64,000 nt of DNA from an uncultured Eubacteriales bacterium. Lineage in GTDB: Bacteria; Bacillota; Clostridia; Lachnospirales; Lachnospiraceae. Every line of letters begins with the position of its first letter. Within the stretch, counting starts at the first letter, position 1. The stretch is from the NCBI GenBank assembly GCA_951800645.1, contig CATOIK010000003.1, positions 62,001 through 126,000 of the forward strand, in the 5' to 3' direction. Shown here piece after piece: positions 8,902 through 20,152 of the stretch. The position numbers were made by a program, and so were the translations under genes. The notes under the pieces were generated by a model. That model saw only the letters and a program-made list of their open reading frames with translations. It had not been told where the DNA came from and ran no database searches.

Positions 8902-10572
8902 TTAGAACAATCCGGTAATCTTTCCGTTTTCATCCACATCGATGCCGTCTGCCGCCGGTTTCTTCGGCAGTCCTGGCATAGTCATAATAGCGCCGGTTAA
9001 GACTACTACAAAACCTGCGCCTGCAGACACATAGACATCCCGGACATTGATGGTAAATCCGGCAGGACGGCCCAGCTTATTCTGGTCATCCGACAGAGAA
9101 TACTGGGTCTTTGCCATGCAGACCGGCAGATTCCCAAAGCCCATCTCCTCAATCCGAGCCAGAGCCCTGGAAGCTGCAGGAGCATAAGCCACACCGTCTG
9201 CACCGTAAATTTCAGCAGCCACAGTCTGGATTTTCTCTTTCAGGCTCATCTCGTCCGGATAGATGGGATGATAGCTGCTTTCCTTATTTTCCAGAGTCTC
9301 CAGCACCTTTCCGGCCAGAGCCTCACCGCCCTCGCCGCCTTTCGCCCATACCTCAGACAATGCAAACTCGCAGCCCCGCTCCTCACAGAAGTCCCGGATG
9401 AAAGCGTACTCTGCCTCTGTATCAGTAAGGAAGGAATTTAAGGTTACCACTACCGGAACCCCATATTTCTGTATATTCTCAATGTGCTTTTCCAGGTTCA
9501 CAATCCCCTTCCTCAAAGCTTCCAGATTTTCGGCGCCCAGCTCGGTCTTGGGTACGCCGCCATTGTATTTCAATGCCCGAACCGTAGCTACCAGCACCAC
9601 TGCATCCGGCTTTAAGCCGGCCATCCGGCACTTAATATCCAGGAATTTCTCCGCGCCTAAATCTGCGCCGAAACCGGCTTCCGTAACTACCACATCTGCC
9701 AGCTTAAGAGCTGTCTTGGTAGCACGCACACTGTTACAGCCGTGGGCAATGTTGGCAAAGGGGCCGCCGTGAACCAGTGCGCCGGTATGCTCCAGGGTCT
9801 GGATCAGGTTGGGTTTAATGGCGTCTTTTAACAGAGCTGCCATAGCGCCTACTGCGTTTAACTGCGCTGCCGTCACCGGCTCCCCAGCGTAATTATATGC
9901 TACAATAATCCGTCCCAGCCGTTCTTTTAAATCCTGCATGTCATTGGCCAGACAGAGAATGGCCATAATCTCCGATGCCACGGTAATGACAAAATGATCC
10001 TCCCGCACCACACCGTCAGCCTTTGCCCCTAAGCCTACTACAATATTTCTCAGGGCACGGTCGTTCATATCCATGCAGCGTTTCCACAAAATCTGCCTTG
10101 TATCAATCTGCAGCGCATTGCCCTGTTGGATATGGTTGTCTAAAAGGGCGGCCAACAGATTGTTAGCGGAAGTAATGGCATGAAAATCTCCGGTAAAGTG
10201 CAGGTTTAAGTCCTCCATGGGAACTACCTGGGCATAGCCTCCTCCGGCTGCTCCGCCTTTAATGCCGAAGCAGGGCCCTAAGGACGGCTCTCTGAGAGCC
10301 AGCATCGTCTTCTTTCCCAGTCTGGTAAAAGCGTCTGCCAGACCGATGCTGGTGGTAGTCTTTCCCTCTCCTGCTGGAGTGGGGTTGATGGCAGTTACCA
10401 GAATCAGCTTTCCGTCTTCCCGGTTCTTTACCTGATTCCACAGCTCGTCTGTCAGCTTGGCCTTGTACTTGCCATAAAGCTCTAAATCGTCCTCCCCGAT
10501 GCCGTAAGCCTCTGCCACCTCTTTAATGGGAAGCATCTTCGCCTCCTGGGCAATCTCAATATCGGTTTTCAT
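8902..10572 (-). CDS. fhs: formate-tetrahydrofolate ligase
   Basis: ATP-dependent synthesis of 10-formyl-THF from formate and THF, a one-carbon entry step used in purine synthesis, initiator tRNA formylation and, in acetogens, the methyl branch of the Wood-Ljungdahl pathway. The start is set at ATG 10570-10572 ([12 protein letters not shown]) because AAGGAGGAAG precedes it; the frame is open for 20 more codons upstream without a ribosome site. 556 residues, normal length. Signature nucleotide loop [14 protein letters not shown] near residue 63 and the conserved [19 protein letters not shown] (about 97-115) are intact. No methylene-THF genes are beside it. Confidence 0.97.
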   Translation of the reverse strand: MKTDIEIAQEAKMLPIKEVAEAYGIGEDDLELYGKYKAKLTDELWNQVKNREDGKLILVTAINPTPAGEGKTTTSIGLADAFTRLGKKTMLALREPSLGPCFGIKGGAAGGGYAQVVPMEDLNLHFTGDFHAITSANNLLAALLDNHIQQGNALQIDTRQILWKRCMDMNDRALRNIVVGLGAKADGVVREDHFVITVASEIMAILCLANDMQDLKERLGRIIVAYNYAGEPVTAAQLNAVGAMAALLKDAIKPNLIQTLEHTGALVHGGPFANIAHGCNSVRATKTALKLADVVVTEAGFGADLGAEKFLDIKCRMAGLKPDAVVLVATVRALKYNGGVPKTELGAENLEALRKGIVNLEKHIENIQKYGVPVVVTLNSFLTDTEAEYAFIRDFCEERGCEFALSEVWAKGGEGGEALAGKVLETLENKESSYHPIYPDEMSLKEKIQTVAAEIYGADGVAYAPAASRALARIEEMGFGNLPVCMAKTQYSLSDDQNKLGRPAGFTINVRDVYVSAGAGFVVVLTGAIMTMPGLPKKPAADGIDVDENGKITGLF

Positions 10573-10609
10573 CCTGCACTTCCTCCTTAATATGTAGTTA
10601 TTTGTGCGC

Positions 10610-10671
10610 TGCTGCAAAATTCGGGGCAGCATCTTTCTGCTATCATATGTCTGCAGCCGAATTTTGCAGCA
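10610..10671 (-). repeat. perfect 15-bp inverted repeat between ftsK and fhs
   Basis: TGCTGCAAAATTCGG (10610-10624) is the exact reverse complement of CCGAATTTTGCAGCA (10657-10671), with a 32-base loop that can form a small inner CTGC/GCAG stem. It begins right at the ftsK stop codon. No T-run follows on either strand, so it does not read as an ordinary terminator. It would form a long hairpin in the ftsK-fhs intercistronic RNA. Confidence 0.8.
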
Positions 10672-13503
<2,832 letters not shown>

Positions 13504-13534
13504 GAATTTCTGCCTCCTCTTTCCCAATGTAGAT

Positions 13535-13563
13535 AGTATACAAAAAAATAAAGGGAAATGCAA
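13535..13563 (-). promoter_or_regulatory. SigA-type promoter for ftsK
   Basis: On the minus strand, -35 TTGCAT (13558-13563), 17-base spacer, -10 TATACT (13535-13540), about 30 bases before the GTG start. The -35 box lies inside the 3' arm of the terminator hairpin of the upstream gene. Confidence 0.75.
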
Positions 13564-13602
13564 GCCACTCCCGGTTTTCTGAGAATGCTTCCATTTCCCT
13601 TG
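13541..13602 (-). terminator. intrinsic terminator of the TepA-like gene, T-runs on both sides
   Basis: AAGGGAAATG (13551-13560) pairs with CATTTCCCTT (13592-13601); after a C/C mismatch AAGC/GCTT extends it to 14 pairs. On the minus strand a TATTTTTTTG run follows (13541-13550); on the plus strand GTTTTTTC follows. It sits 20 bases after the protease stop codon. Confidence 0.75.
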
Positions 13603-13621
13603 TTTTTTCTTTTTCCAGCAG

Positions 13622-14332
13622 CTACTCTGCCTTCTTTTCATCAATCAATTCATACAGCTTTCTGAGGGCCTCCCGGATGCCGCCTACCTGGTCGATCAGA
13701 CCTTCCCGCACCGTTTCCGCTCCCACCAGCACCGTTCCCAGGTCGCGGGTCAGCATCTCTGTGTTTAACATCAGCCGTTTGACCTGGTCGTAGGCAATTC
13801 TGGCATGTTCGCTGACAAAGCTTAAAATCCGGTCCTGGATCATGTCAAAATATTCGTAGGTCTGGGAAGCGCCGATAACAGTTCCGTTCATCCGCACAGG
13901 ATGAACCATCATGGTTCCCGTAGGCACAATAAAGGAGTAATCTGTAGATACAGCCAGCGGCACGCCGATAGAATGGCTTCCCCCCAGCACCAGAGACACC
14001 GTAGGCATACTCATGGAGGCAATCATCTCAGCAATAGCCAGTCCTGCATCCACATCTCCGCCAGAGGTATTTAAAAGCACCAGAAGCCCCTCTACGCTGT
14101 CATCGTCCTCCAACTGGGCCAGTTGAGGAAGCACATGGTCGTACTTGGTAGCCTTGGAATTTCCCGACAGATTTTCATGTCCCTCCACCTCTCCGATAAT
14201 GGAAAGCAGATGAATTTTCCTGTGCCGCTGATTCCCTTCCAGAGTCATCTGGCCGTAGTCTTCCAGTTTTTGATTCTCCTTCTCCTCAATCTCCTGCTCG
14301 TCCTTGCGCTTTTGTGTATTCTTCTCTTTCAT
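13622..14332 (-). CDS. ClpP-fold serine protease, TepA/YmfB-like
   Basis: 236 residues. The core LLNTSGGDVDAGLAIAEMI, the GGSHSIG nucleophile loop (near residue 120) and TGTMMVHPVRMNG match the ClpP-class fold of TepA (Bacillus YmfB, linked to protein export and spore development). An N-terminal, highly charged segment (KEKNTQKRKDEQEIEEKENQ, residues 2-21) is outside the fold. The HSIG loop departs from the ClpP GxSAS consensus, as in the TepA branch. The gene is followed by ftsK, the same order as tepA-spoIIIE in Bacillus, which supports the call. No Clp ATPase partner is near. Confidence 0.85.
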   Translation of the reverse strand: MKEKNTQKRKDEQEIEEKENQKLEDYGQMTLEGNQRHRKIHLLSIIGEVEGHENLSGNSKATKYDHVLPQLAQLEDDDSVEGLLVLLNTSGGDVDAGLAIAEMIASMSMPTVSLVLGGSHSIGVPLAVSTDYSFIVPTGTMMVHPVRMNGTVIGASQTYEYFDMIQDRILSFVSEHARIAYDQVKRLMLNTEMLTRDLGTVLVGAETVREGLIDQVGGIREALRKLYELIDEKKAE

Positions 14333-14413
14333 ATTCCCATCTCCTTGCAGACATTCCAGTTCTGTGTTTCTATCTGTCTTAGTCTGCCCGAAGGCCGGGA
14401 AACCTATTCATTC

Positions 14414-16039
14414 CTACATCAAAGGCGCAAACAGCCGCAGTACCTGGCCTACAATCCGTTTTGGCAGAGGATAATTCCGGCAGTCCTCCACAGTAATCTC
14501 CTGGCACAGCTTCAGAGTATCCATAAAATCCTGCTCTGCCTGCTGCACTGCCTGATTTTTAAACAGATAAGCTGCGCACTCGAAATGAAGATGGAGACTG
14601 CGGTAATCCAGATTGATAGAGCCTACCACTGCCTTGGTATCATCGCTGGTAAACACCTTGGCGTGAATAAAGCCGGGGACATACTCAAAAATCCGGACGC
14701 CGGCCAGCAGCAGCTCCTCATAGTAAGACCGGGCCAGCACATAGGCGTACATCTTGTCCGGGATATGGGGCATGATGATGATGATCTCGATCCCCCGCTT
14801 GGCTGCAAAGGTCAAGGCTGTAATCATATCGCTGTCCAGTATCAGATAAGGCGTCATAATGTGCACATAGTATCTGGCTTCGTTCAAAATATCCAGATAC
14901 ACATGCTGCCCCACCGTCTCCTCGTCTAAGGGACTGTCGCTGTAGGGAATCACAAATCCATCGGTGTTAAGGCCAGCCGGAATCTTCCAGTCCGGGCCTA
15001 TCAGATAGCTTCCGTAATCGTCCGGCTTCCGCTCTGTAATGTTCCACATTTGGAGAAACATCATAAGGAAATTTTTCACGCCATCGCCTTTTAACATGAT
15101 GGCTGTGTCCTTCCAGTGGCCGAACCGCACCTTCCTGTTAATGTACTCATCTGCCAAATTCACGCCGCCTGTAAAAGCAGTGTGGCCGTCAATCACCACA
15201 ATTTTCCGATGGTCCCGATTGTTCTGGTAGGAACTTAAAGCAGGCCGCACCGGAGAAAACATTTTACAGCGGATGCCCAGCTCCTCCAACTGCCTGGGAT
15301 AGCCATAGGGAAGCAGCGTCAGACTGCAGGTGCCGTCATACATCACCCGCACCTCTACTCCTTCCTTTACCTTTTGCTTCAGAATTTCCAGAACTGCATT
15401 CCACATATCCCCACGCTCCAGGATAAAGAATTCCAGAAAGATGTATCGCTTCGCCTGGCTTAATTCCTCCAGAAGCCGGGGAAACATATCATCACCCAGA
15501 GGGAAATACTCTGCATAGGTGTTGTCATAAACCGGAAATCCGGCGTATTTTTGCATATAGAGAGCCAGATGGCCGTTTCCCCGGCTGACTTTCCAAAGCC
15601 GCTCCATCACTGCCGGATCCTGTCTCAGATAGGGTTCTGTCTCTTTCGTCACCTGCTGCAGCCGCCGGTTAATCATCCGGACGCCGGGCTGCAGCTCCAT
15701 AAACAGGTAAAACAATGCGCCAAACACCGGAAATACCAGCACAGGAATAATCCATGCCATCTGATAGGACGGATTCTTTCGGTTATTTAAAATGTAGATT
15801 ACCACCACCGCACTTAAGACAGTAAATCCGCCGTAAATATAAAATACATTGTCGCTAAGCCATTGGAAGGAGGCCATTAAAACTGCCAACTGTAAAAGCA
15901 CAGCCACCGCTACAAAGGCCGTCCGTCCAAAAATGATCCGCATGGGTTTTCCCAGGGTTTTCTTATTCAGTTTTTGGTCCTTCAGATCTTTTAGCTCTTT
16001 CAGTTCCACCTTGATACCTCGTTCTTCTGCTGCCTGCAC
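14414..16039 (-). CDS. cls: cardiolipin synthase (phospholipase D family)
   Basis: 541 residues. Joins two phosphatidylglycerols to cardiolipin at the membrane. Two to three N-terminal membrane helices (about 40-110: FVAVAVLLQLAVLMASF, VFPVFGALFYLF) and two HKD phospholipase-D motifs: HRKIVVIDGHTAFTGGVN near 270 and HAKVFTSDDTKAVVGSINLD near 462. The listed start is a GTG at 16037-16039 without a clear ribosome site; an ATG at codon 33 (MRIIFGRTAF) is an alternative that loses only a charged cytoplasmic leader. It begins 42 bases after the sulfhydrylase stop. Confidence 0.92.
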   Translation of the reverse strand: MQAAEERGIKVELKELKDLKDQKLNKKTLGKPMRIIFGRTAFVAVAVLLQLAVLMASFQWLSDNVFYIYGGFTVLSAVVVIYILNNRKNPSYQMAWIIPVLVFPVFGALFYLFMELQPGVRMINRRLQQVTKETEPYLRQDPAVMERLWKVSRGNGHLALYMQKYAGFPVYDNTYAEYFPLGDDMFPRLLEELSQAKRYIFLEFFILERGDMWNAVLEILKQKVKEGVEVRVMYDGTCSLTLLPYGYPRQLEELGIRCKMFSPVRPALSSYQNNRDHRKIVVIDGHTAFTGGVNLADEYINRKVRFGHWKDTAIMLKGDGVKNFLMMFLQMWNITERKPDDYGSYLIGPDWKIPAGLNTDGFVIPYSDSPLDEETVGQHVYLDILNEARYYVHIMTPYLILDSDMITALTFAAKRGIEIIIIMPHIPDKMYAYVLARSYYEELLLAGVRIFEYVPGFIHAKVFTSDDTKAVVGSINLDYRSLHLHFECAAYLFKNQAVQQAEQDFMDTLKLCQEITVEDCRNYPLPKRIVGQVLRLFAPLM

Positions 16040-16081
16040 AACTTCGCTGCGGCGCCGAAGTCCCCCAAAGGGAACTCTGTC

Positions 16082-17359
16082 TTATGCCAATGCCTGCTCC
16101 AGATCCGCAATAATATCTGCCGCATCCTCAATACCCACGCTCAGCCGGATTAAAGACGGGTCTACGCCAGCCTCCACTAGCTGCTCATCGTTTAACTGAC
16201 GATGGGTATGGCTGGCCGGATGCAGCACAGAGGTTCTGGCGTCTGCCACATGGGTAACAATGGCCGCCAGCTTTAACTTGTCCATAAATTCCGCCGCTGC
16301 CTGTCTTCCGCCCTTTAAGCCAAAGGAAATAACGCCGCAGGTGCCGGAAGGCATGTACTTCTGAGCCAGGTCATAATACCTGTCTCCTTTTAATCCTGGG
16401 AATTTCACCCAGGCCACATCGGTTCTTCCCTTAAGGTATTCTGCCACTTTCAGGGCATTTTCACAATGGCGGGGCATTCTCAAATGCAGCGTCTCCAGGC
16501 CGATATTTAACAGAAAGGCATTCTGTGGAGACTGGATAGAACCCATATCCCGCATCAGTTGGGCCGTAGCCTTGGTAATGTAGGCCCCTTTTCCGAACCG
16601 CTGGGTGTAAACCACGCCGTGATAGGATTCATCCGGTGTGGTCAGTCCCGGAAACTTGTCTGCATGGGCTTCCCAATCAAAGCTTCCGCTGTCCACAATG
16701 CAGCCGCCTACGCACATGGCATGACCATCCATATATTTGGTGGTAGAGTGGGTCACAATATCCGCTCCCCACTCAAAAGGACGGCAGTTGATGGGGGTTG
16801 CAAAGGTATTGTCCACAATCAGAGGCACGCCATGGCTGTGGGCTAAATCGGCAAACTTTTCAATGTCCAGCACTACCAGGGCCGGGTTTGCAATAGTCTC
16901 GCCAAACACCGCCTTCGTATTGGGCTGAAAAGCCTTTTCCAGTTCTTCTTTCGATGCGTCCGGGTCTACCAGGGTACATTCGATGCCGAACCGCTTTAAG
17001 GTGACGGTAAACAAATTAGAGGTTCCTCCGTAGATGGTAGCTGCGCTGACTACATGATCCCCTGCAGAGCAGATATTTAAGACAGCGTACATATTGGCTG
17101 CCTGGCCGGAGGAAGTCAGCATGGCTGCCGCCCCGCCCTCTAAGGCGCAGATTTTGGCTGCCACTGCATCGTTGGTAGGATTTGCAAGGCGGGTATAAAA
17201 ATATCCGTCTTCTTCCAAATCAAACAGACGGCCCATCTGTTCGCTGGTCTCATATTTGAATGTAGTGCTCTGATAAATGGGAAGCACCCGCGGCTCTCCG
17301 TTTTTCGGCTTCCATCCCCCCTGAATGCAGATGGTATCCAGTGATTGTTTCTTTTCCAT
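16082..17359 (-). CDS. metY: O-acetylhomoserine sulfhydrylase (Cys/Met metabolism PLP enzyme)
   Basis: 425 residues. PLP-dependent enzyme that makes homocysteine from O-acetylhomoserine and sulfide; length and the N-terminal TICIQGGWKP fit the MetY branch rather than MetB/MetC. PLP lysine in THSTTKYMDGHAM near residue 210; SSGQAANMYA phosphate-cup region near 82; C-terminal SVGIEDAADIIADLEQAL. Start ATG with AGGAGG 8 bases upstream. Its own promoter is visible; no SAM riboswitch (S-box) fold could be recognised in the 210 bases before it. Confidence 0.93.
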   Translation of the reverse strand: MEKKQSLDTICIQGGWKPKNGEPRVLPIYQSTTFKYETSEQMGRLFDLEEDGYFYTRLANPTNDAVAAKICALEGGAAAMLTSSGQAANMYAVLNICSAGDHVVSAATIYGGTSNLFTVTLKRFGIECTLVDPDASKEELEKAFQPNTKAVFGETIANPALVVLDIEKFADLAHSHGVPLIVDNTFATPINCRPFEWGADIVTHSTTKYMDGHAMCVGGCIVDSGSFDWEAHADKFPGLTTPDESYHGVVYTQRFGKGAYITKATAQLMRDMGSIQSPQNAFLLNIGLETLHLRMPRHCENALKVAEYLKGRTDVAWVKFPGLKGDRYYDLAQKYMPSGTCGVISFGLKGGRQAAAEFMDKLKLAAIVTHVADARTSVLHPASHTHRQLNDEQLVEAGVDPSLIRLSVGIEDAADIIADLEQALA

Positions 17360-17419
17360 GTCCGTATCCTCCTAAATGCTGACAATTTCCTGCAGAAATC
17401 GAAACAGAAATTTTCTTAC

Positions 17420-17448
17420 AGTCTATCACATCCCGGCCGTTTTCACAA
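17420..17448 (-). promoter_or_regulatory. promoter for metY
   Basis: Minus strand: -35 TTGTGA (17443-17448), 17-base spacer, -10 TAGACT (17420-17425), about 55 bases before the ATG. Back to back with the promoter of the DUF368 gene. Confidence 0.55.
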
Positions 17449-17498
17449 GCCTTCCAGCTTCCTTTACGCTTTCTTTACTTTCTATGAGCCTGCTTTCC

Positions 17499-17527
17499 TT
17501 GACTTTGCAAACTTCCCCTCGTATAAT
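17499..17527 (+). promoter_or_regulatory. promoter for the DUF368 gene
   Basis: -35 TTGACT (17499-17504), 17-base spacer, perfect -10 TATAAT (17522-17527). Start codon 44 bases downstream. Confidence 0.8.
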
Positions 17528-17570
17528 ACTCCATGAGTCTAATTTTATATGAAATGAGAAAGGAATTTCT

Positions 17571-18455
17571 ATGAATCGAATTATGGATATTGTCAAAGGC
17601 ATGGTCATCGGCATCGCCAACATTATCCCAGGTGTCAGCGGAGGCACCATGGCCCTGTCTATGGGGATTTACGACAAGCTGATCGGCGCTGTTTCCAATC
17701 TGTTTAAAGACTGGAAAAAAAGCATTGCCACTCTGTTTCCCATTCTGCTGGGCTGCGGTATCGGCATTATCGGCTTTAGCTACCTGATTGAATACCTGCT
17801 GTCGGAACAGACCTTTGCCACCTGCATGGCCTTTATTGGACTGATCCTGGGCGGACTTCCCATGCTGATTCGGAAATTAAAGGAAGAACAGAGGAAACAG
17901 GGCCGTTCCATCGGCATCTCCGGTATTTTGTCCTTCGTAATCCTGTTTGCCCTGTCAATCGGCATGTGCCTCATGGATTCCGGAAACGATGTCATGAAAA
18001 CCCTGACTGCCGCCCCAGGCACCATGATCGCCCTGTTTTTCATCGGCATCATTGCCTCAGCCACCATGGTAGTTCCCGGCGTCAGCGGTTCCATGGTACT
18101 GATGATCCTGGGTTATTACTACGGCATCCTGGATTCCATCACCAGCTTTTTGGACGCCCTGAAAACCTTCCAGGTTCCAGTCCTTGTGGATAGGGCCCTG
18201 GTTCTGGCGCCCTTCGGCGTCGGCATCCTTTTAGGGATTTTCCTGATTGCAAAGCTGATTACATTCCTGTTTGAAAAGTATGGAGTGCAGACCTATTGCG
18301 CAATCCTGGGGCTGATTCTGTCCTCTCCCATTGCCATTTTCTACAACACCGGTCTGTTTGAACAACTGGGACAGCTAAACCTTCTGCTGATCCTGTCCGG
18401 ACTGCTGATTGCTGTAGTATGCGGCGTAGCTGCCTATTTCCTGGGAGATCAATAA
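17571..18455 (+). CDS. DUF368 membrane protein (undecaprenyl-phosphate translocase family, PopT-like)
   Basis: 294 residues, about eight hydrophobic helices. The repeated signature IIPGVSGGTMALSMGIYD (near residue 20) and VVPGVSGSMVLMILGYYYG (near 166) defines the DUF368 family, with an inverted-repeat architecture. Members have recently been shown to recycle undecaprenyl phosphate across the membrane for cell-wall and envelope polymer synthesis; this specific role is transferred from the family. A monocistronic unit with its own promoter and terminator, divergent from metY. Ribosome site AAAGGAA. Confidence 0.88.
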   Translation: MNRIMDIVKGMVIGIANIIPGVSGGTMALSMGIYDKLIGAVSNLFKDWKKSIATLFPILLGCGIGIIGFSYLIEYLLSEQTFATCMAFIGLILGGLPMLIRKLKEEQRKQGRSIGISGILSFVILFALSIGMCLMDSGNDVMKTLTAAPGTMIALFFIGIIASATMVVPGVSGSMVLMILGYYYGILDSITSFLDALKTFQVPVLVDRALVLAPFGVGILLGIFLIAKLITFLFEKYGVQTYCAILGLILSSPIAIFYNTGLFEQLGQLNLLLILSGLLIAVVCGVAAYFLGDQ

Positions 18456-18467
18456 GATGATTTCTGC

Positions 18468-18499
18468 GGCGGATGGAGTGTTCTCCTCCGCCTGTTTTT
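18468..18499 (+). terminator. intrinsic terminator after the DUF368 gene
   Basis: GGCGGA (18468-18473) pairs with TCCGCC (18487-18492), extended by an inner GGAG/CTCC stem with one bulge, then TGTTTTT. Begins 12 bases after the stop codon. Confidence 0.85.
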
Positions 18500-18659
18500 G
18501 CTTCTTTCCCCTAAAAAACTTTGTTATTATTTTCTCTTTTCTAAATTTTTTTCTTCTTATTTTGCGCAATTCTGCGTATTTTGTGTAATCCCTCTGGGAA
18601 GTTGCTACCTATTTTCCCGAAATTACCAGTTAATTAAAAAACAAACAAATTATGAGGAG

Positions 18660-18687
18660 TTGACAAAAATTTTTAGCTCTATATAAT
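18660..18687 (+). promoter_or_regulatory. strong SigA promoter for the SDR gene
   Basis: Consensus -35 TTGACA (18660-18665), 16-base spacer, consensus -10 TATAAT (18682-18687), in an A/T-rich stretch. The start codon is 63 bases further on, so there is a leader of about 57 bases. The preceding 160 bases (18500-18659) hold no gene that I can see. Confidence 0.85.
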
Positions 18688-18695
18688 CATAGTTA

Positions 18696-18710
18696 TCAGA
18701 TATTATCTGA
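18696..18710 (+). promoter_or_regulatory. palindromic operator candidate at the SDR transcription start
   Basis: TCAGATA-T-TATCTGA is a perfect 7+1+7 palindrome placed 8 bases after the -10 box, right at the expected transcription start. This is a classic position for a repressor site; no regulator gene is adjacent. Confidence 0.5.
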
Positions 18711-18750
18711 AAATTTATACACAAATAAACAAATTTAAGGAGGGGTTTGT

Positions 18751-19521
18751 ATGCAGAAACTGAGAAGAATGGAAGGCCGTGTTGTACTGCTGACCGGAGG
18801 AGGCGGCGGAATTGCAAGGGGCGTTGCACGGGCATTTGCTGAGGAAGGGGCCAGCATGATCCTTACGGATCTGTTTATGGAAGGTATGGAAAAGACCAAG
18901 GCTGAATTAGAGCGGGATTACGGCACTGATGTGGTAATCTGCCAGGCTGACGGAGCCAAAGAGGAGGAAGTAAAGGCTGCTATTGAAAAAGGCATCGCCC
19001 ATTTTGGCAAACTGAATGTACTGATCAACAGCGCCCAAACCTCAGCTTCTGGCCTGACCCTGATCCAGCACACAGCGGCTGACTTTGACAAAGCCATCTA
19101 TTCCGGCCTTTACGCCACTTTCTTCTATATGAAATATGCGTTCCCCTACTTAAAAGAGACGGAAGGCTCTGTTATCAACTTTGCTTCCGGCGCAGGCATT
19201 TCCGGAAAACCGGGTCAAAGCTCTTATGCCGCTGCCAAAGAAGGCATCCGCGGCCTTTCCAGGGTAGCTGCCAACGAGTGGGGCGCCTACAACATCAATG
19301 TCAATGTAGTTCTGCCTCTGGTTATGACTGATAAACTGGCTCAGTGGGGTCAGGAAAATCCGGAAATGTTCAAAAAGAATCTGGACTCCATTCCTCTTGG
19401 ACGCTACGGCGATGCTCAGAAAGATATTGGAAAGGTCTGTGTATTCCTGGCCAGCTACGATGCCAAGTATGTTACCGGCGACACCCTCTTTATCCAGGGC
19501 GGCGTTGGAATGAAACCGTAA
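18751..19521 (+). CDS. SDR family NAD(P)-dependent oxidoreductase
   Basis: 256 residues, classical short-chain dehydrogenase length. Nucleotide-binding turn LTGGGGGIARGVA (about 11-23), NAG-like region reading INSAQT, catalytic Tyr-Lys in SYAAAKEG (about 157-164) and a C-terminal TLFIQGGVGMKP like other classical SDRs. The cofactor motif TGxxxGIG has Ala at the last Gly. Substrate cannot be told; 3-oxoacyl or sugar/polyol dehydrogenases and bile-acid or steroid dehydrogenases share this outline. AAGGAGG ribosome site, a single-gene unit with a strong promoter and its own terminator, so probably highly expressed under some condition. Confidence 0.88.
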   Translation: MQKLRRMEGRVVLLTGGGGGIARGVARAFAEEGASMILTDLFMEGMEKTKAELERDYGTDVVICQADGAKEEEVKAAIEKGIAHFGKLNVLINSAQTSASGLTLIQHTAADFDKAIYSGLYATFFYMKYAFPYLKETEGSVINFASGAGISGKPGQSSYAAAKEGIRGLSRVAANEWGAYNINVNVVLPLVMTDKLAQWGQENPEMFKKNLDSIPLGRYGDAQKDIGKVCVFLASYDAKYVTGDTLFIQGGVGMKP

Positions 19522-19549
19522 CAAAACTTTCTGCCTTTAAAAAATCTGC

Positions 19550-19580
19550 AACCCGGCGATTAAATTCCGCCGGGTTGTTT
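19550..19580 (+). terminator. terminator after the SDR gene
   Basis: AACCCGGCG (19550-19558) pairs with CGCCGGGTT (19568-19576), followed by GTTTCG. Between two convergent genes. Confidence 0.7.
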
Positions 19581-19607
19581 CGTCTGAGCATATCTTTATA
19601 TCCGATT

Positions 19608-20123
19608 TTATATTTCTTCTCTTAAAATCCCATATATACAAAGGTCATACAGATTTCCATTTTTCCAGACGCCATTCCGCAAGTTTCCTTCCATCTGAAA
19701 CCCGCTTTTCTCCAGCACACGGCGGGAAGCGGTATTGGGGGCATACACGCATCCGGTGATACGGGACAGGTTCAGTTCCCGGCTTTTAAAAGCCAGACGG
19801 CACATCTGCTTTACTGCCTCGGTCATGATTCCCCGGCCTTCCTGGGATTTCTCCATCATGTAGCCGATTTCCCCATCCCGCTGATAAACATCGTCTTTTT
19901 TCTCGATGGAAATGTTTCCCACACACTTCCCATCTGCGAAAACAGCCCGCCAAAGCCCTTCTTTTCCGTCCTTCTCCTCCACCATGTGAATCCACCACTC
20001 TGCATCAGCATCGGTGTAAGGATCCGGCAGACGGTTAGACAGATAAGACCGGTCTACCTGGCTGCACAGACTCCGGATGTCATCCTTTCCTTCCATAGTC
20101 CACTTTCTCAGTTCAATCTCCAT
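19608..20123 (-). CDS. GNAT family N-acetyltransferase (RimJ/RimL-like)
   Basis: 171 residues. Acetyl-CoA-dependent transferase fold: central GEIGYMMEKSQEGRGIMTEAV (acetyl-CoA pyrophosphate loop, with the R/QxxGxG-like QEGRGI) and the C-terminal CVYAPNTASRRVLEKSGFQMEG typical of the RimJ/RimL branch that acetylates protein N-termini or small molecules. Ends LYDLCIYGILREE. AGGAGG ribosome site; 29 bases downstream of the ABC exporter gene, possibly co-transcribed. Substrate unknown. Confidence 0.87.
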   Translation of the reverse strand: MEIELRKWTMEGKDDIRSLCSQVDRSYLSNRLPDPYTDADAEWWIHMVEEKDGKEGLWRAVFADGKCVGNISIEKKDDVYQRDGEIGYMMEKSQEGRGIMTEAVKQMCRLAFKSRELNLSRITGCVYAPNTASRRVLEKSGFQMEGNLRNGVWKNGNLYDLCIYGILREEI

Positions 20124-20152
20124 CCTTTTTCCTCCTCATGCATTACAATAAG

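Noticed and set aside
10573-10671. tetrahydrofolate riboswitch before fhs
   Set aside because: The inverted repeat there does not match the known folate riboswitch core, and it lacks the expected conserved loops.
14123-14929. 268-codon plus-strand open frame across the protease/cardiolipin synthase junction
   Set aside because: It overlaps two well-supported minus-strand genes, its protein is rich in His/Leu/Gln as an antisense artefact, and no ribosome site precedes it.
17360-17570. possible SAM riboswitch (S-box) before metY
   Set aside because: No S-box consensus or terminator/antiterminator pair could be recognised; only a plain promoter is visible.
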